Shown: one piece after another, positions 41,945 through 51,289 of the stretch
How the letters are laid out: the number at the start of each line of letters is the position of its first letter
How positions within the stretch are numbered: the first letter of the stretch is position 1
Origin: Bacillota bacterium
GTDB taxonomy: Bacteria > Bacillota > Clostridia > Christensenellales > Aristaeellaceae
Length of the DNA: 64,000 bases
Reading direction: 5' to 3'
Assembly (NCBI GenBank): GCA_023459275.1
Contig: JAEWVC010000107.1
Location: forward strand, 34,981-98,980
Program-made: the position numbers and the translations under genes
Notes under the pieces: generated by a model
What the model was told of the DNA's origin: nothing
Seen by the model: the letters and a program-made list of their open reading frames with translations, nothing else
The model's database searches: none

Positions 41945-43114
41945 TCAGCCTTCGTACCTCAGCGCCTCAATGGGCCGAAGCTTGGATGCTTTGTTGGCCG
42001 GATACAGCCCGAACACCACGCCGATGAATACGGAGAAGCCGATGGCGATCATGGATACCATGGGTGAAATGGTGAGCGTCATTTTCAGGATGGGGCCCAT
42101 GAAATAGCAGGCTCCAGCCGCAATACCAAGCCCCAGCACACCGCCCATCAGGCTTACCACCAGCGCCTCGATCAGGAACTGGGTCAGGATGTTTCCCCGG
42201 GCTGCGCCAATGGCCTTACGGATGCCGATCTCTCTTGTACGCTCGCTGACGGAAACCAGCATGATGTTCATGATGCCGATACCGCCTACCAGCAGGGAGA
42301 TGGCCGCGATGCCGCCCAGCATCAGCGTGAGGGTTGCGGTGTTCTCGCTCAGTGTGTCCAGCAGCTCCGTCTGGTTATAGACGCTGTACTGGGAGGAGGT
42401 GCTGAAGATGGTTTTCAGGTAGGCTGTTACGGCTTCCTGCGCCATGGTGACATTCCCGGAGGAATCAGCCGAAACATAGAAACTGGTGATGCCCCGCTGG
42501 GAAAACAGCCGTTCCGCCAAGGTAAAGGGGATTAAAATCAGGTTGTCGCCGGAGCCGGCGATGGTGGTGCCCATTTCTTCCAGCACGCCCACCACCGTGA
42601 ACGTATAGCCGTTCAGGGAGAAGGTTTCCCCCACCACCCGCACGGTTCCAAACATTTCCGTGGCCGCCTCGGTGCCGATGACCGCCACAAAGCTGCGGTT
42701 GTCAATATCCGGATCCTTCAAAAAACGGCCCAGTTTCACCTTATAGTTTCGGATCAGATCATACCCCGGCGTGGTGCCCATGACAGTGCCGTCATCATAC
42801 GTGGTGACACCGGCTTTTATGGTGCCTGATACATTCACGATGGGGGCCACATATTCGATGCCTTCCGTTTTGGACAGGGTCACCAGGTCTTCCAGCTCAA
42901 TAGGGTTGCGCCAGCGTGCCCGGATGGTGACGCTGATCAGGTTGGTGCCCAGGCTTTCGATGCGGCTGACCACGGAGGCGTTGGCCCCCTGGGCGATGGC
43001 TACCAATACCACGATGGCTACCACGCCGATAACGACGCCAAGGACCGTTAGGAAGGAGCGCATCTTGTTGCCGCCAATGGCCTTCAAAGCCATTTTAAAC
43101 GACTGGAAAATCAT
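41945..43114 (-). CDS. MacB-type ABC transporter permease
   Basis: The protein has the MacB topology: one N-terminal membrane helix (TVLGVVIGVVAIVVLVAI), a large extracytoplasmic MacB_PCD domain of about 210 residues and three C-terminal helices with RTREIGIRKAIGAARGNILTQF, the FtsX signature. Such permeases do not import substrates but drive mechanotransmission, exporting peptides or antibiotics through an adaptor. ATG at 43114 is used; the open frame extends 12 codons further. It overlaps the end of the ATPase gene by 20 nt. No outer-membrane partner is expected in a Gram-positive. Confidence 0.92.
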   Translation of the reverse strand: MIFQSFKMALKAIGGNKMRSFLTVLGVVIGVVAIVVLVAIAQGANASVVSRIESLGTNLISVTIRARWRNPIELEDLVTLSKTEGIEYVAPIVNVSGTIKAGVTTYDDGTVMGTTPGYDLIRNYKVKLGRFLKDPDIDNRSFVAVIGTEAATEMFGTVRVVGETFSLNGYTFTVVGVLEEMGTTIAGSGDNLILIPFTLAERLFSQRGITSFYVSADSSGNVTMAQEAVTAYLKTIFSTSSQYSVYNQTELLDTLSENTATLTLMLGGIAAISLLVGGIGIMNIMLVSVSERTREIGIRKAIGAARGNILTQFLIEALVVSLMGGVLGLGIAAGACYFMGPILKMTLTISPMVSMIAIGFSVFIGVVFGLYPANKASKLRPIEALRYEG

Positions 43115-43787
43115 TCTGCGGTCCCTCCTCCCATACGTGTCCATCCTCAATGTGGATGATGCGCTGCGCCTTGGAAGCGATGTGCGGATCGTGGGTGATC
43201 ACCACGATGGTGTTCCCCTCCTGATGAAGCTGTTCAAACAGCTCCATGATTTCCTGGCCGGTTTTTTGATCCAGGTTGCCCGTGGGTTCGTCGGCCAGGA
43301 TCAAGGCGGGATGCGTTGCCAGCGCCCTGGCGATGGCGGCGCGCTGCTGCTGCCCGCCGGAAAGCTGATTGGGGCGGTGACTCATACGCTCCTTGAGCCC
43401 CACCTGGGTCAGCGCCGTCACAGACCGGTCCTTCCGCTCCGAAGCGCGGATGTTTTGATAGATCAGGGGAAGCTCCACGTTTTCCAGCGCCGTAAGCCTG
43501 GCCAAAAGATTGAATCCCTGAAAGATAAAGCCGATATGTGTGCTGCGCAGCTTTGCCAGCTGCCGCTGGTTGTATTTCTCGATAGGCTTCCCATTGAGGA
43601 GGTAAGTGCCTTTGTCAGCCACGTCCAGGCAGCCGATAATATTCATCAGTGTGGATTTGCCGCTGCCGGAAGGACCGATGATGGCCACATACTCCCCTTT
43701 GTCGATGGAAAGGGAAACGTCGTTCAGCGCGTAGATCTCTTCCCCGCCCATCTCATATTTCTTCACGATGTGTTCCATCTGGATCAT
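43095..43787 (-). CDS. ABC transporter ATP-binding protein (MacB/LolD family)
   Basis: A 230-residue ATPase with Walker A GPSGSGKST, Q-loop FQGFNLL, signature LSGGQQQR, Walker B LILADEPTGNLD and the H-loop VITHDP. The FQGFNLLARLTALENVELPL region is typical of the MacB/LolD (o228) subgroup. It powers the permease encoded downstream, with which it overlaps, and the adaptor encoded 15 nt upstream; the three form one export unit. Confidence 0.95.
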   Translation of the reverse strand: MIQMEHIVKKYEMGGEEIYALNDVSLSIDKGEYVAIIGPSGSGKSTLMNIIGCLDVADKGTYLLNGKPIEKYNQRQLAKLRSTHIGFIFQGFNLLARLTALENVELPLIYQNIRASERKDRSVTALTQVGLKERMSHRPNQLSGGQQQRAAIARALATHPALILADEPTGNLDQKTGQEIMELFEQLHQEGNTIVVITHDPHIASKAQRIIHIEDGHVWEEGPQNDFPVV

Positions 43788-43802
43788 GGCATGCTCCTCC
43801 TA

Positions 43803-45476
43803 CTAATTCCCCTGTCCGCCGCCGCTGGGGAAATTGCGGGTCCCTCCGTTGTTGCTGTTATTATTCTGCCTGTTATAGGTGCCGCCGCCGCTGGGAGGGG
43901 TGAAGTTGCCGCCGCCGCTGGGCATCTGACCGCCCTCGCCGCCCGTCATGGTCACCACATCCATACCGCCGAACATTTGGCTGTTGTTCGTGGTTGTGCT
44001 GGCCGTACGGGTAACCATAACGTAGTCGCCGCTCTTAAGACCGGATTTCACTTCGGCGTAGCTGTCACTGGAAAGGCCGGTGGTGACAAAGGTCTTGATA
44101 CCCGGTTCATCGGAATCCTCTGTCGTGGTGTCGCTGTACAGCCACACATACTGCCCGTCCTTGGAAGTGTTCAGGGCCGTGATGGGGACAAGCAGTACGC
44201 CCTCCGCATCGCCCACGTGGACGGTGGCGGTACCGTTCATGCCGATTTTCAGCTGGTCGTCTCCATCCACCTTCAGCGTTACATCATATGTAGTAACGCC
44301 GCTGGAACTGGTGCCGATCTGGGAGATGTAGGAGACGGTGGCACTGTATGTCTTATCGGTGATGGCATCCATCTCAATGGTGACTTCCTGCCCCACCGAC
44401 ACATTGATGATGTCCAGCTCATCCACGCTGATGATCATCTGCTTGGCATTCCCCACGTATAGCGTCGCCAGAGCCGTCCCTGCGGCATTCTCTACATCGG
44501 AGGCGGAAACCACCGACGATACGATGCCGTCGATAGGCGAAGCGATGGTTCCTGCTGCAAGAATCGCCTTGGCGGCCATGATCTGCTGCAGAATTGTATC
44601 CCGGGTCTTTTGCTGGGCTGTATATTCCGTGGATACGGGCACCTGTGTCACATAGAAGAGGGAGGCCCTGCTGCCCGGCTTGCCATTCAGCTTTTGATAA
44701 ATTTTGCTGATATACCCCTTCTCGCTGGATGTATACACATAGGGCATATTGATCCTGGCCGTTCCGTCGCCAAGGATGATGCTGTTTTTGACAACCTTCA
44801 CTTCGCTGCCGTCCAAGGTATAGGTATCCACAAAAGTGACGGTCACCTTGCCGTTATCCCTGTCCTCCACGGTGCCCGTATATTTGGAGGAGCCGTCCAG
44901 CACCTGCACGGTGTCGCCTATATCCAGGTCGGATGCTTCGATCGAAACTTTCATCTTGCCATCCATGGACAGCAGCATCAGCCCGCCATACGCCGCCATG
45001 ACATCCTCCACCTTGTCGCCAATGCTGGCATAGATGGCCTTCACACGGCCGCCAGTGGCAAGGGTGAGCGTGGAATCGTCCGAATAGCCTTTTGCCAATT
45101 GAAGCAGCGTGCTATTGGCGGTATCAAGATCCGATTCCAGGGAGGTGATGGCCGTCTGAAGAGAATCGGTGTCCACATCCATCAGAGGATCGCCGACAGC
45201 CACCTTTTCCCCAGCAGAAACACGGACGTTTGTCACCACCACAGGATAGTCAACTTTCACATCCTGTGTTTGAGAAATGCTGAGCGTGCCTGTGCCGATA
45301 ACAGTTTTTTCAAGATTGCCTGTGCCTACCTGTACTTTTACATATTCCGTGGCGTCTGCGGAAGCCGTAGCGTCCTTCTTGCTTTGATACAGCCAGTACC
45401 CCCCGTATCCAAGCCCGCCGACCACAATACACGCAATCAGCACTTTCAGAGCGATGTTCAAGGCTTTCTTTTTCAT
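43803..45476 (-). CDS. Efflux membrane-fusion (HlyD/MacA-like) adaptor subunit
   Basis: The protein begins with a membrane anchor (about residues 7-30), followed by biotinyl-lipoyl-like and beta-barrel domains: ASPIDGIVSSVVSASDVENA is the second lipoyl half and VLLVPITALNTSKDGQYVWL the membrane-proximal domain. An insertion of roughly 180 residues separates the lipoyl halves where a helical hairpin is usual, and the last 60 residues are low-complexity G, N, S and P. In Gram-positives such adaptors join MacB-type ABC pumps. ATG at 45476 follows GAGGAGG. It is the first gene of the three-gene operon. Confidence 0.88.
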   Translation of the reverse strand: MKKKALNIALKVLIACIVVGGLGYGGYWLYQSKKDATASADATEYVKVQVGTGNLEKTVIGTGTLSISQTQDVKVDYPVVVTNVRVSAGEKVAVGDPLMDVDTDSLQTAITSLESDLDTANSTLLQLAKGYSDDSTLTLATGGRVKAIYASIGDKVEDVMAAYGGLMLLSMDGKMKVSIEASDLDIGDTVQVLDGSSKYTGTVEDRDNGKVTVTFVDTYTLDGSEVKVVKNSIILGDGTARINMPYVYTSSEKGYISKIYQKLNGKPGSRASLFYVTQVPVSTEYTAQQKTRDTILQQIMAAKAILAAGTIASPIDGIVSSVVSASDVENAAGTALATLYVGNAKQMIISVDELDIINVSVGQEVTIEMDAITDKTYSATVSYISQIGTSSSGVTTYDVTLKVDGDDQLKIGMNGTATVHVGDAEGVLLVPITALNTSKDGQYVWLYSDTTTEDSDEPGIKTFVTTGLSSDSYAEVKSGLKSGDYVMVTRTASTTTNNSQMFGGMDVVTMTGGEGGQMPSGGGNFTPPSGGGTYNRQNNNSNNGGTRNFPSGGGQGN

Positions 45477-45515
45477 ACGAACCTCCTCGAATATGGATCA
45501 AATGAAATCATTCGT

Positions 45516-45544
45516 AGTATATTGGCCACATGTTGTGGAAAAAT
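45516..45544 (-). promoter_or_regulatory. Efflux operon promoter with embedded inverted repeat
   Basis: On the minus strand TATACT (45516-45521) is a good -10, about 40 nt before the adaptor ATG, but the -35 position (ATTTTT) is poor. The spacer contains the perfect inverted repeat CCACA-N3-TGTGG (45526-45538), a plausible operator for an unlinked regulator. Confidence 0.5.
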
Positions 45545-45609
45545 GAAGGCAATGTGAAAGTTATGTGTAGGTGCAAAAGGATTTTCACCTTTGCCCAAAG
45601 ACGCGCTGC

Positions 45610-45638
45610 TTGACAATTCCATGGGAGTAACCGATAAT
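45610..45638 (+). promoter_or_regulatory. Sigma-A promoter for the DUF512-der-plsY operon
   Basis: TTGACA (45610-45615, perfect) and GATAAT (45633-45638) with a 17-nt spacer. The start would lie near 45645, about 40 nt before the TTG start codon of the first gene. Confidence 0.85.
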
Positions 45639-45685
45639 GTATGCGTATTTCTATGCCTTTTATGCAGCTGAAGGAGGAGCGGGTT

Positions 45686-47011
45686 TTGCCCCATACCATC
45701 ACGGCCGTCAGGCGCTTAGGCGCCGCCTGGAAAAGCGGCATCCGGGCCGGGGACCAGCTTTTGAAGATCAATGGGGAGGAGATTATCGACCAGATCGATT
45801 ATCAGGCGCTCACCGCCGAAAGCCGGCTGATCCTTGAAATGGAAAGAAAAGGCGGCGGCAGCGTTTTTTTGACCATCCTCAAGGAGGAAGGCGAGCCATT
45901 GGGCATCGAATTCGAGGACTCGCTGATCAGCCGCCCCAGGAGTTGCAGGAATCACTGTGTCTTCTGCTTCATCGACCAGATGCCCAAAAGCCTTCGCAAA
46001 ACCCTCTATGTCAAGGATGATGACTGGCGGCTTTCGCTGATGATGGGCAATTACATTACGTTGACCAACATTTCGGAAAGCGAAATGGACAGGATCATCC
46101 GCCGCCGCGCAAGCCCACTGTATATTTCCGTGCATGCCACCGACGGCAAGGTACGGGCCGGGATCATGGGGAATCCCGCTGCGGAACGGATCATGGAGCA
46201 TTTGAAGCGCCTGAAGGAAGCCGGGCTCCGGTTCCACTGCCAGATCGTGCTCATGCCCGGCATCAACGACGGTCCGGTGCTTCAAAACACGCTTCATGAT
46301 CTGGTTTCCCTGTATCCCGCCGCCGTCTCCGCCGCGTTGGTGCCTGTGGGGCTCACGGCCCACAGGGAAGGGCTTGCAAGGCTTACCCCCTATACAAAGG
46401 AAACGGCTGAGGCGCTTATCCGGCAAGTGGCGCCTTTTCAGGAAAAATGCCGCAAGGAACTTGGCACCTCCTTTGTATTTGCGGCGGATGAGCTGTACTG
46501 CTTGAGCGGCTTTCCCCTCCCCAAAGAGGCGGATTACGAGGATTTCCCGCAGATCGAAAATGGCGTCGGCCTTCTCCGGCTGTTCATCAGCGACGTGGAA
46601 CAATCCGAGGAGAAACTGGCTCCCTCGCCGGATATCCGCAGCATCACCGTCGCCTGCGGTGTTTCGGTAGCCCCCTTCCTCAGGGATCTTGCGCGCCGGT
46701 ACGCCCCAAAGGAGATTGCCGTGGATATCCGCCCCATCCGCAACGACTTTTTCGGCCCCACCATTACAGTCACCGGTCTGATTACAGGAGGCGACCTGGT
46801 CCGTCAGCTAAACGATGTGAAAACAGACCGGATTCTGATTTGTGCGAATATGCTTCGGGCCGAAGGAGACCTGTTTCTGGATGATCTTTCCCTGGAGGAA
46901 GTAAAAAACTCCCTGCCTGCCCCGCTTCAAGTGGTCCCCAACAGCGGGGCCGCATTCTACCGTGCCCTGCACGGCATATTCACCGATCCGGAGGAAAAAG
47001 CCGATGTCTAA
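45686..47011 (+). CDS. DUF512 radical-SAM protein with N-terminal PDZ domain
   Basis: The N-terminus (about residues 1-60) is PDZ-like (GAAWKSGIRAGDQLLKINGEEI), followed by a radical-SAM core with the cluster motif C-x3-C-x2-C in CRNHCVFCF and the conserved FIDQMPK. The rest is the DUF512 domain. The family is widespread in Clostridia next to der; its reaction is unknown. The ATG at 45641 lies at the predicted transcript start, so translation more likely begins at TTG 45686, 8 nt after AAGGAGG (441 residues). It overlaps der by 8 nt. Confidence 0.88.
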   Translation: MPHTITAVRRLGAAWKSGIRAGDQLLKINGEEIIDQIDYQALTAESRLILEMERKGGGSVFLTILKEEGEPLGIEFEDSLISRPRSCRNHCVFCFIDQMPKSLRKTLYVKDDDWRLSLMMGNYITLTNISESEMDRIIRRRASPLYISVHATDGKVRAGIMGNPAAERIMEHLKRLKEAGLRFHCQIVLMPGINDGPVLQNTLHDLVSLYPAAVSAALVPVGLTAHREGLARLTPYTKETAEALIRQVAPFQEKCRKELGTSFVFAADELYCLSGFPLPKEADYEDFPQIENGVGLLRLFISDVEQSEEKLAPSPDIRSITVACGVSVAPFLRDLARRYAPKEIAVDIRPIRNDFFGPTITVTGLITGGDLVRQLNDVKTDRILICANMLRAEGDLFLDDLSLEEVKNSLPAPLQVVPNSGAAFYRALHGIFTDPEEKADV

Positions 47012-48344
47012 ACCCCTGGTTGCCATCGTGGGACGCCCCAATGTGGGCAAGTCCACGTTCTTCAATAAAATATCCGGCAAACGCATCTCCATCGTGGAGG
47101 ATACTCCCGGCGTGACAAGGGACCGCATCTATGCCGATGTGGAATGGTCGGGCAGGAAGTTCACCCTAATAGACACCGGGGGCATCGATCCCAACAGCGG
47201 GGACGAGCTGCTTTCCCAAATGCGCCGGCAGGCACAAATTGCCATGGACATGGCGGATGTGATTTGCTTTTTTGTGGATGCCCGGGCCGGCCTGACCCCG
47301 GACGATGAAGAGGTGGCCCGCCTTTTGCGCAAGACCCGTAAGCCGCTTTTGCTGGTGGTCAACAAACTGGATTACGCCGGGCTTCAAGACGTGGTCTATG
47401 AATACTACGCATTGGGCTTGGGCGATCCCATCGGCATCTCCAGCACGAACATGCTGGGCCTGGGCGACCTTTTGGAAAAAATCGTGGAAAAGCTTCCGCC
47501 CGAGGATGCTTCGGCGCCTGAGGAAGAGGGGCATGTGCTGCAATTGGCCGTGGTGGGCCGGCCCAATGTGGGCAAAAGCTCGCTGGTGAACAGGATCCTC
47601 CGCCAGGAGCGGGCCATGGTATCCGATATCCCCGGCACCACCCGGGACGCCCTTGACACCCGCTTTACGGGGGAGGACGGCACAGCTTACAATATTATCG
47701 ACACCGCAGGAATGCGCCGCAAACGCTCCGTGGAGGAGGATACGCTGGAGCATTACAGCGTGCTTCGCAGCGTGGCTGCCATCCGCCGCTGCGATGTGGC
47801 GCTGATCCTTATTGACGCCAGGGACGGCGTCACCGAGCAGGACACGAAGGTTGCCGGCCTGGTGCACGAGGAGGGCAAGGGCGCGGTGATCGTGGTGAAC
47901 AAATGGGATGCGGTGGAAAAGGATACGGGCACATTGGAAATTTACCGCAAGCAGGTACTGGAGGCCCTGAAATTCATGGATTACGCGCCGGTGCTGTTCC
48001 TGTCGGCCCTCACCGGGCAGCGGGTGAACATGGTGCTTGAAACGGTGGACAAGGTGTGGGCGCAGTGCGCCAAGCGCGTGCCCACCGGCGTTCTCAACGA
48101 TGTTTTAAGCGATGCCCAAGCCGTGCTGCAGCCCCCCATCACCGGCGGACGGCGGCTGAAAATCTACTACGGGACGCAGCAGGGCGTATGCCCGCCTACC
48201 TTTGTACTGTTCGTAAACGATGAAGCCCTGATGCATTTTGCCTACGAGCGGTACCTGGAAAACCACCTGCGAAAATCCTTCGGATTTGAAGGAACCCCAT
48301 TGAGATTCATCCTCCGTGAGAAGCAAAAGGAGAACCAGCTATGA
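47004..48344 (+). CDS. der: Ribosome-assembly GTPase Der (EngA)
   Basis: Der is a double-GTPase needed for 50S maturation. The two G domains show GRPNVGKSTFFN with DTPGVTRD and DTGG, and GRPNVGKSSLVN with DIPGTTRD, DTAGMRR and NKWD; the C-terminal KH-like domain ends FEGTPLRFILREK. ATG at 47004 follows GGAGGAAAAA and overlaps the preceding gene; 446 residues is typical. The stop overlaps the plsY ATG (ATGA). The der-plsY order is common in Firmicutes. Confidence 0.97.
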   Translation: MSKPLVAIVGRPNVGKSTFFNKISGKRISIVEDTPGVTRDRIYADVEWSGRKFTLIDTGGIDPNSGDELLSQMRRQAQIAMDMADVICFFVDARAGLTPDDEEVARLLRKTRKPLLLVVNKLDYAGLQDVVYEYYALGLGDPIGISSTNMLGLGDLLEKIVEKLPPEDASAPEEEGHVLQLAVVGRPNVGKSSLVNRILRQERAMVSDIPGTTRDALDTRFTGEDGTAYNIIDTAGMRRKRSVEEDTLEHYSVLRSVAAIRRCDVALILIDARDGVTEQDTKVAGLVHEEGKGAVIVVNKWDAVEKDTGTLEIYRKQVLEALKFMDYAPVLFLSALTGQRVNMVLETVDKVWAQCAKRVPTGVLNDVLSDAQAVLQPPITGGRRLKIYYGTQQGVCPPTFVLFVNDEALMHFAYERYLENHLRKSFGFEGTPLRFILREKQKENQL

Positions 48345-48964
48345 ACCAGTATCTTTCCTATGCCGCCGCGGCTGTGATCGGGTATCTGCTGGGCTCCGTT
48401 TCCACCGGGCTGATCGTTGCCGGGCAAAGCCGGCATGTGGACCTGCGAAAGGAAGGCAGCAAAAGCACCGGGGCCACCAACGTGCTACGCGTGCTTGGGA
48501 AAAAGCCCGCAGCCATCACCTTTTTCGGCGATTTTCTCAAAGTGGCGCTGGCCGTCATCCTGGGCAGTTTGCTGGACAACGGGACCTTCCTTTCCGGGCA
48601 GACAGGCGCCATGATCGGGGGATTGGCGGGCATCATAGGCCACAACTGGCCCATCTATTATCAGTTCAAGGGCGGAAAGGGCGTCGCAAGTTCCGTGGCC
48701 GTGATGCTGCTGATCTTTCCTATACCGGGTGCCATTGCCGTGGCAGCGTTCTTCCTGACGCTTACAATCTGGAAATATGTCTCCCTGGGCAGCATGGTGA
48801 TGCTTTTGCTGTTTGCGGTCCTGGTGGTCGCGCAGCACACAAACAATTGGCTTGTATGCCTGTGGGCCGTTCTGGTGGCTGGGCTTTGCATCTTCAGGCA
48901 CCGGGCGAACATTGGACGGCTGCTTAAGGGCACGGAAAACAAGATTACCGCCAGAAAGAAGTAA
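48341..48964 (+). CDS. plsY: Glycerol-3-phosphate acyltransferase PlsY
   Basis: PlsY transfers an acyl group from acyl-phosphate to glycerol-3-phosphate, the first step of phospholipid synthesis. The membrane protein shows the three family motifs: GSKSTGATNVLRVLG, GHNWPIYYQFKGGKGVASS and HRANIGRLLKG, in a five-helix layout of 207 residues. Coupled to der by a 4-nt overlap. No obvious terminator follows before the converging gene. Confidence 0.96.
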   Translation: MNQYLSYAAAAVIGYLLGSVSTGLIVAGQSRHVDLRKEGSKSTGATNVLRVLGKKPAAITFFGDFLKVALAVILGSLLDNGTFLSGQTGAMIGGLAGIIGHNWPIYYQFKGGKGVASSVAVMLLIFPIPGAIAVAAFFLTLTIWKYVSLGSMVMLLLFAVLVVAQHTNNWLVCLWAVLVAGLCIFRHRANIGRLLKGTENKITARKK

Positions 48965-48971
48965 GGACAGC

Positions 48972-50075
48972 TTATGCTTGCCTGGTGCCGGCATCCTTTC
49001 CGATCCCGCGCATCACGTGCACCAAAAAATCCTGCACATTGGCAATGAAACTGACAACGGACAGGCTTCCCCTGTCGCGAAGCTTGTTGACTGCAAACTC
49101 CGAGATATCCACGGTATAAAAGAACACGGGCCGTATGACGCCTTCCTTCACACAAAAGGAGGGCGTCATGTTTCCCACGGCGATGGTGTGCAGTTGCGTG
49201 GCCATGCAGATGACGGTGGTGGCATTTTGAACCAGCTCCCGCATGGCGTTCTGCCCCTGGTAGACGTCGGCATACACCTCCGGCAGCGGACCGTCGTCGC
49301 GGATGGAACCGGTGAGCACAAAGGGCACGCGATGTTCTACACAGGCATGGATGATGCCGTCCCGTATACCATATTCCCTGATAAATTGCGGGATGGACCC
49401 GCAGCGGCGCACTTTGTTGAGGACATCGATGTGGTGGTAATGGCCGTTTGGGATGGACTCCTGGGTATAGATGTCCTGGCCCAGCGCGGTGCGGAACAAG
49501 CCGCCCTCCAGATCATGGGTGGCCAGTGCGTTCCCCGCCTGCAGCCCATGAACGTAGCCGTGCTCCACAAGGGAGGCCATGGCGTTCCTGGCATCGGAAT
49601 CGAAGGAGCAGGCCGGCCCCAGCACCCAGAGGATAAAGCCATGGTCCCGCTCGTAATCCAGCCGCTGGTACAGCTGATCGTAATCCCTGGAATAGGAGGT
49701 TTCGCGGGACCTGCTCTGGCGGAAGGCAAAGGCCTCCCCCGCTTCCCCGTTTCTGCCAAAACCGTCGGGATGCACATAGATGCCCTCATGCCCATCCTCC
49801 GTGCGCCCCACGGCCACCTGATCCCCCGCCTTCAGGCGGCGGAACTCCGTAATGGCAATGCTTCCGTCCGGCTTCCATACGGCAACACAGTCCATCCTTG
49901 ACTGCTCCGCCAGCACCCATTTTCCCCCCACCTTGAAATATTCCGGAAAAATGGTGGTGGCGTGGTAATTTTCAGGGGCGATACCGTCCATGGGGGCCGG
50001 AACAAAGGCCGCATCCGGCGCGCGCATGAATTTGTCCAAGGAAAAATCAGGACCATGGTATTTGGGAAGTTCCAT
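48972..50075 (-). CDS. TIGR00300 / archaeal-type ornithine cyclodeaminase-like protein
   Basis: The 367 residues resemble the family annotated as TIGR00300 or LOR/SDH-like, some archaeal members of which are NAD-dependent ornithine cyclodeaminases. Recognisable segments are ATHDLEGGLFRTALGQDI, HYHHIDVLNKVRR, VPFVLTGSIRDDGPLPEVYAD and TVICMATQLHTIAVGNM, the latter parts fitting a Rossmann-like nucleotide site. Ornithine to proline conversion is a possible activity, inferred only. ATG at 50075 is 9 nt after AGGAGG. It follows the LRR gene by 27 nt on the same strand. The assignment is from memory of family motifs. Confidence 0.65.
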   Translation of the reverse strand: MELPKYHGPDFSLDKFMRAPDAAFVPAPMDGIAPENYHATTIFPEYFKVGGKWVLAEQSRMDCVAVWKPDGSIAITEFRRLKAGDQVAVGRTEDGHEGIYVHPDGFGRNGEAGEAFAFRQSRSRETSYSRDYDQLYQRLDYERDHGFILWVLGPACSFDSDARNAMASLVEHGYVHGLQAGNALATHDLEGGLFRTALGQDIYTQESIPNGHYHHIDVLNKVRRCGSIPQFIREYGIRDGIIHACVEHRVPFVLTGSIRDDGPLPEVYADVYQGQNAMRELVQNATTVICMATQLHTIAVGNMTPSFCVKEGVIRPVFFYTVDISEFAVNKLRDRGSLSVVSFIANVQDFLVHVMRGIGKDAGTRQA

Positions 50076-50102
50076 AGGTACAGGCCTCCTCCTGATGGGC
50101 TA

Positions 50103-51218
50103 TTAATAATCCCAGCCCTCGTAAATGCCGGTATTCAGGATCTTGCGCATGGCAAAAAACCGCGGATGCTCCCGCCAGCCGTCGTCGGTGGGGCTGTATA
50201 CCTTGAAATTCAGTTCACAATCAGGCAGCGCTTCCCGAAGCGTCTGCTGCTGCTCCTTATCAAGCCCCACCCGGGAAATGAACAGCCGTTCCAGCTTACC
50301 AAGACCCAGCAGCGGCGTTATGTCGCCGATATCGTTTACACAGATGTTCAGGTCGATAAGGTTGGAAAGGCTGGCCAGGGGCGAGATGTCCGTAATGGCG
50401 TTGTTGAACAGCTCCAGGTACTGCAAATCTGTCAGCTTGGACAGCGACGTAAGGTCAGTAACCCGATTGCAGGCCAGGATGAGGATTTTCAGTTTTGTGC
50501 AGTTTTCCAGAAAAGAAATATCGCCTATAAAATTGTGTCCCAGGTCCACGGCCATCAAATCGGGGCACAGACTGAGCTGCTTAAAGGAACTGCTGGGGTA
50601 GAAGGGCTTTACGCTGCGGTGCATGGAAAACACCAAGGCATCCGTGCGCACAGGATATGTACATACCGTAAGGGTGAAGCCGAAATGGATAGCTGGATAA
50701 CGGCCCAAAAGAGCATACACGCTTTTTTCCGTGGGACGGCTTTCAAACATGTCCACGTTCACAAGGCTTGGAAAGCAGTCCAAAAAGTCCATGAAAGCGC
50801 CAAGATCGGGATTTTTGATCTTCTGCTTGCCAAGGTCGATACTTGTGTCGCCGCTTGAAACCGTCAGGCCGTATTGGACCAGGGACCAGGAAAAATCAAC
50901 GTCCGGGAAAGCTTCCCGCAGCGCCTTCATGCCTTTCAGTTTCAGGCCGCAATCCATAAGGTTTACTGCGCGAAGATTGGGGAAGGCTTTAAGCTGCGCA
51001 ATCAGTTCCTCCACATCTTTGATGGGCTGGCCGCGTAAATCAAGTTCCGCATCCCCGGTATTCGCCATTACGCCATACAGGGAAATTTCCGGAACGGTAC
51101 CGGCCTCCGCCAGGGAAGCGCCCATAAGCAGACCATTTGCCAAAAGCAGTGCCAGCACCAGCAAAAGAAGCAATGACGCCTTCCCGTAAAGATGCATCCA
51201 AGCAGCTCTATTCACCAT
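50103..51218 (-). CDS. Secreted/membrane-anchored leucine-rich-repeat protein
   Basis: The product has a basic N-terminus and one strong hydrophobic segment (about residues 14-34, LLLLLVLALLLANGLL), either a signal peptide or an anchor. The rest is extracytoplasmic with an irregular first half and, from about residue 230, about five 22-residue repeats of the internalin type (for example LTDLQYLELFNNAITDISPL). Such domains bind proteins; the partner is unknown. A C-terminal stretch of about 40 residues ends without an LPxTG motif. ATG follows GGAGGG by 6 nt. It is followed by the TIGR00300-like gene. The leader holds a terminator-like hairpin. Confidence 0.82.
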   Translation of the reverse strand: MVNRAAWMHLYGKASLLLLLVLALLLANGLLMGASLAEAGTVPEISLYGVMANTGDAELDLRGQPIKDVEELIAQLKAFPNLRAVNLMDCGLKLKGMKALREAFPDVDFSWSLVQYGLTVSSGDTSIDLGKQKIKNPDLGAFMDFLDCFPSLVNVDMFESRPTEKSVYALLGRYPAIHFGFTLTVCTYPVRTDALVFSMHRSVKPFYPSSSFKQLSLCPDLMAVDLGHNFIGDISFLENCTKLKILILACNRVTDLTSLSKLTDLQYLELFNNAITDISPLASLSNLIDLNICVNDIGDITPLLGLGKLERLFISRVGLDKEQQQTLREALPDCELNFKVYSPTDDGWREHPRFFAMRKILNTGIYEGWDY

Positions 51219-51249
51219 ATCGACCCTCCTGCGCGTGATTTCTCCGCAG

Positions 51250-51270
51250 AAAAAAAGGCACCAAGCCTTT
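51250..51270 (-). terminator. Terminator-like hairpin in the LRR gene leader
   Basis: Minus-strand AAAGGC/GCCTTT stem (51265-51270 with 51254-51259), 5-nt loop, followed by a T-run. It lies between the predicted transcript start and the ATG and could act as an attenuator. Confidence 0.4.
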
Positions 51271-51289
51271 CAGAACCAGTCCTGTGCAA

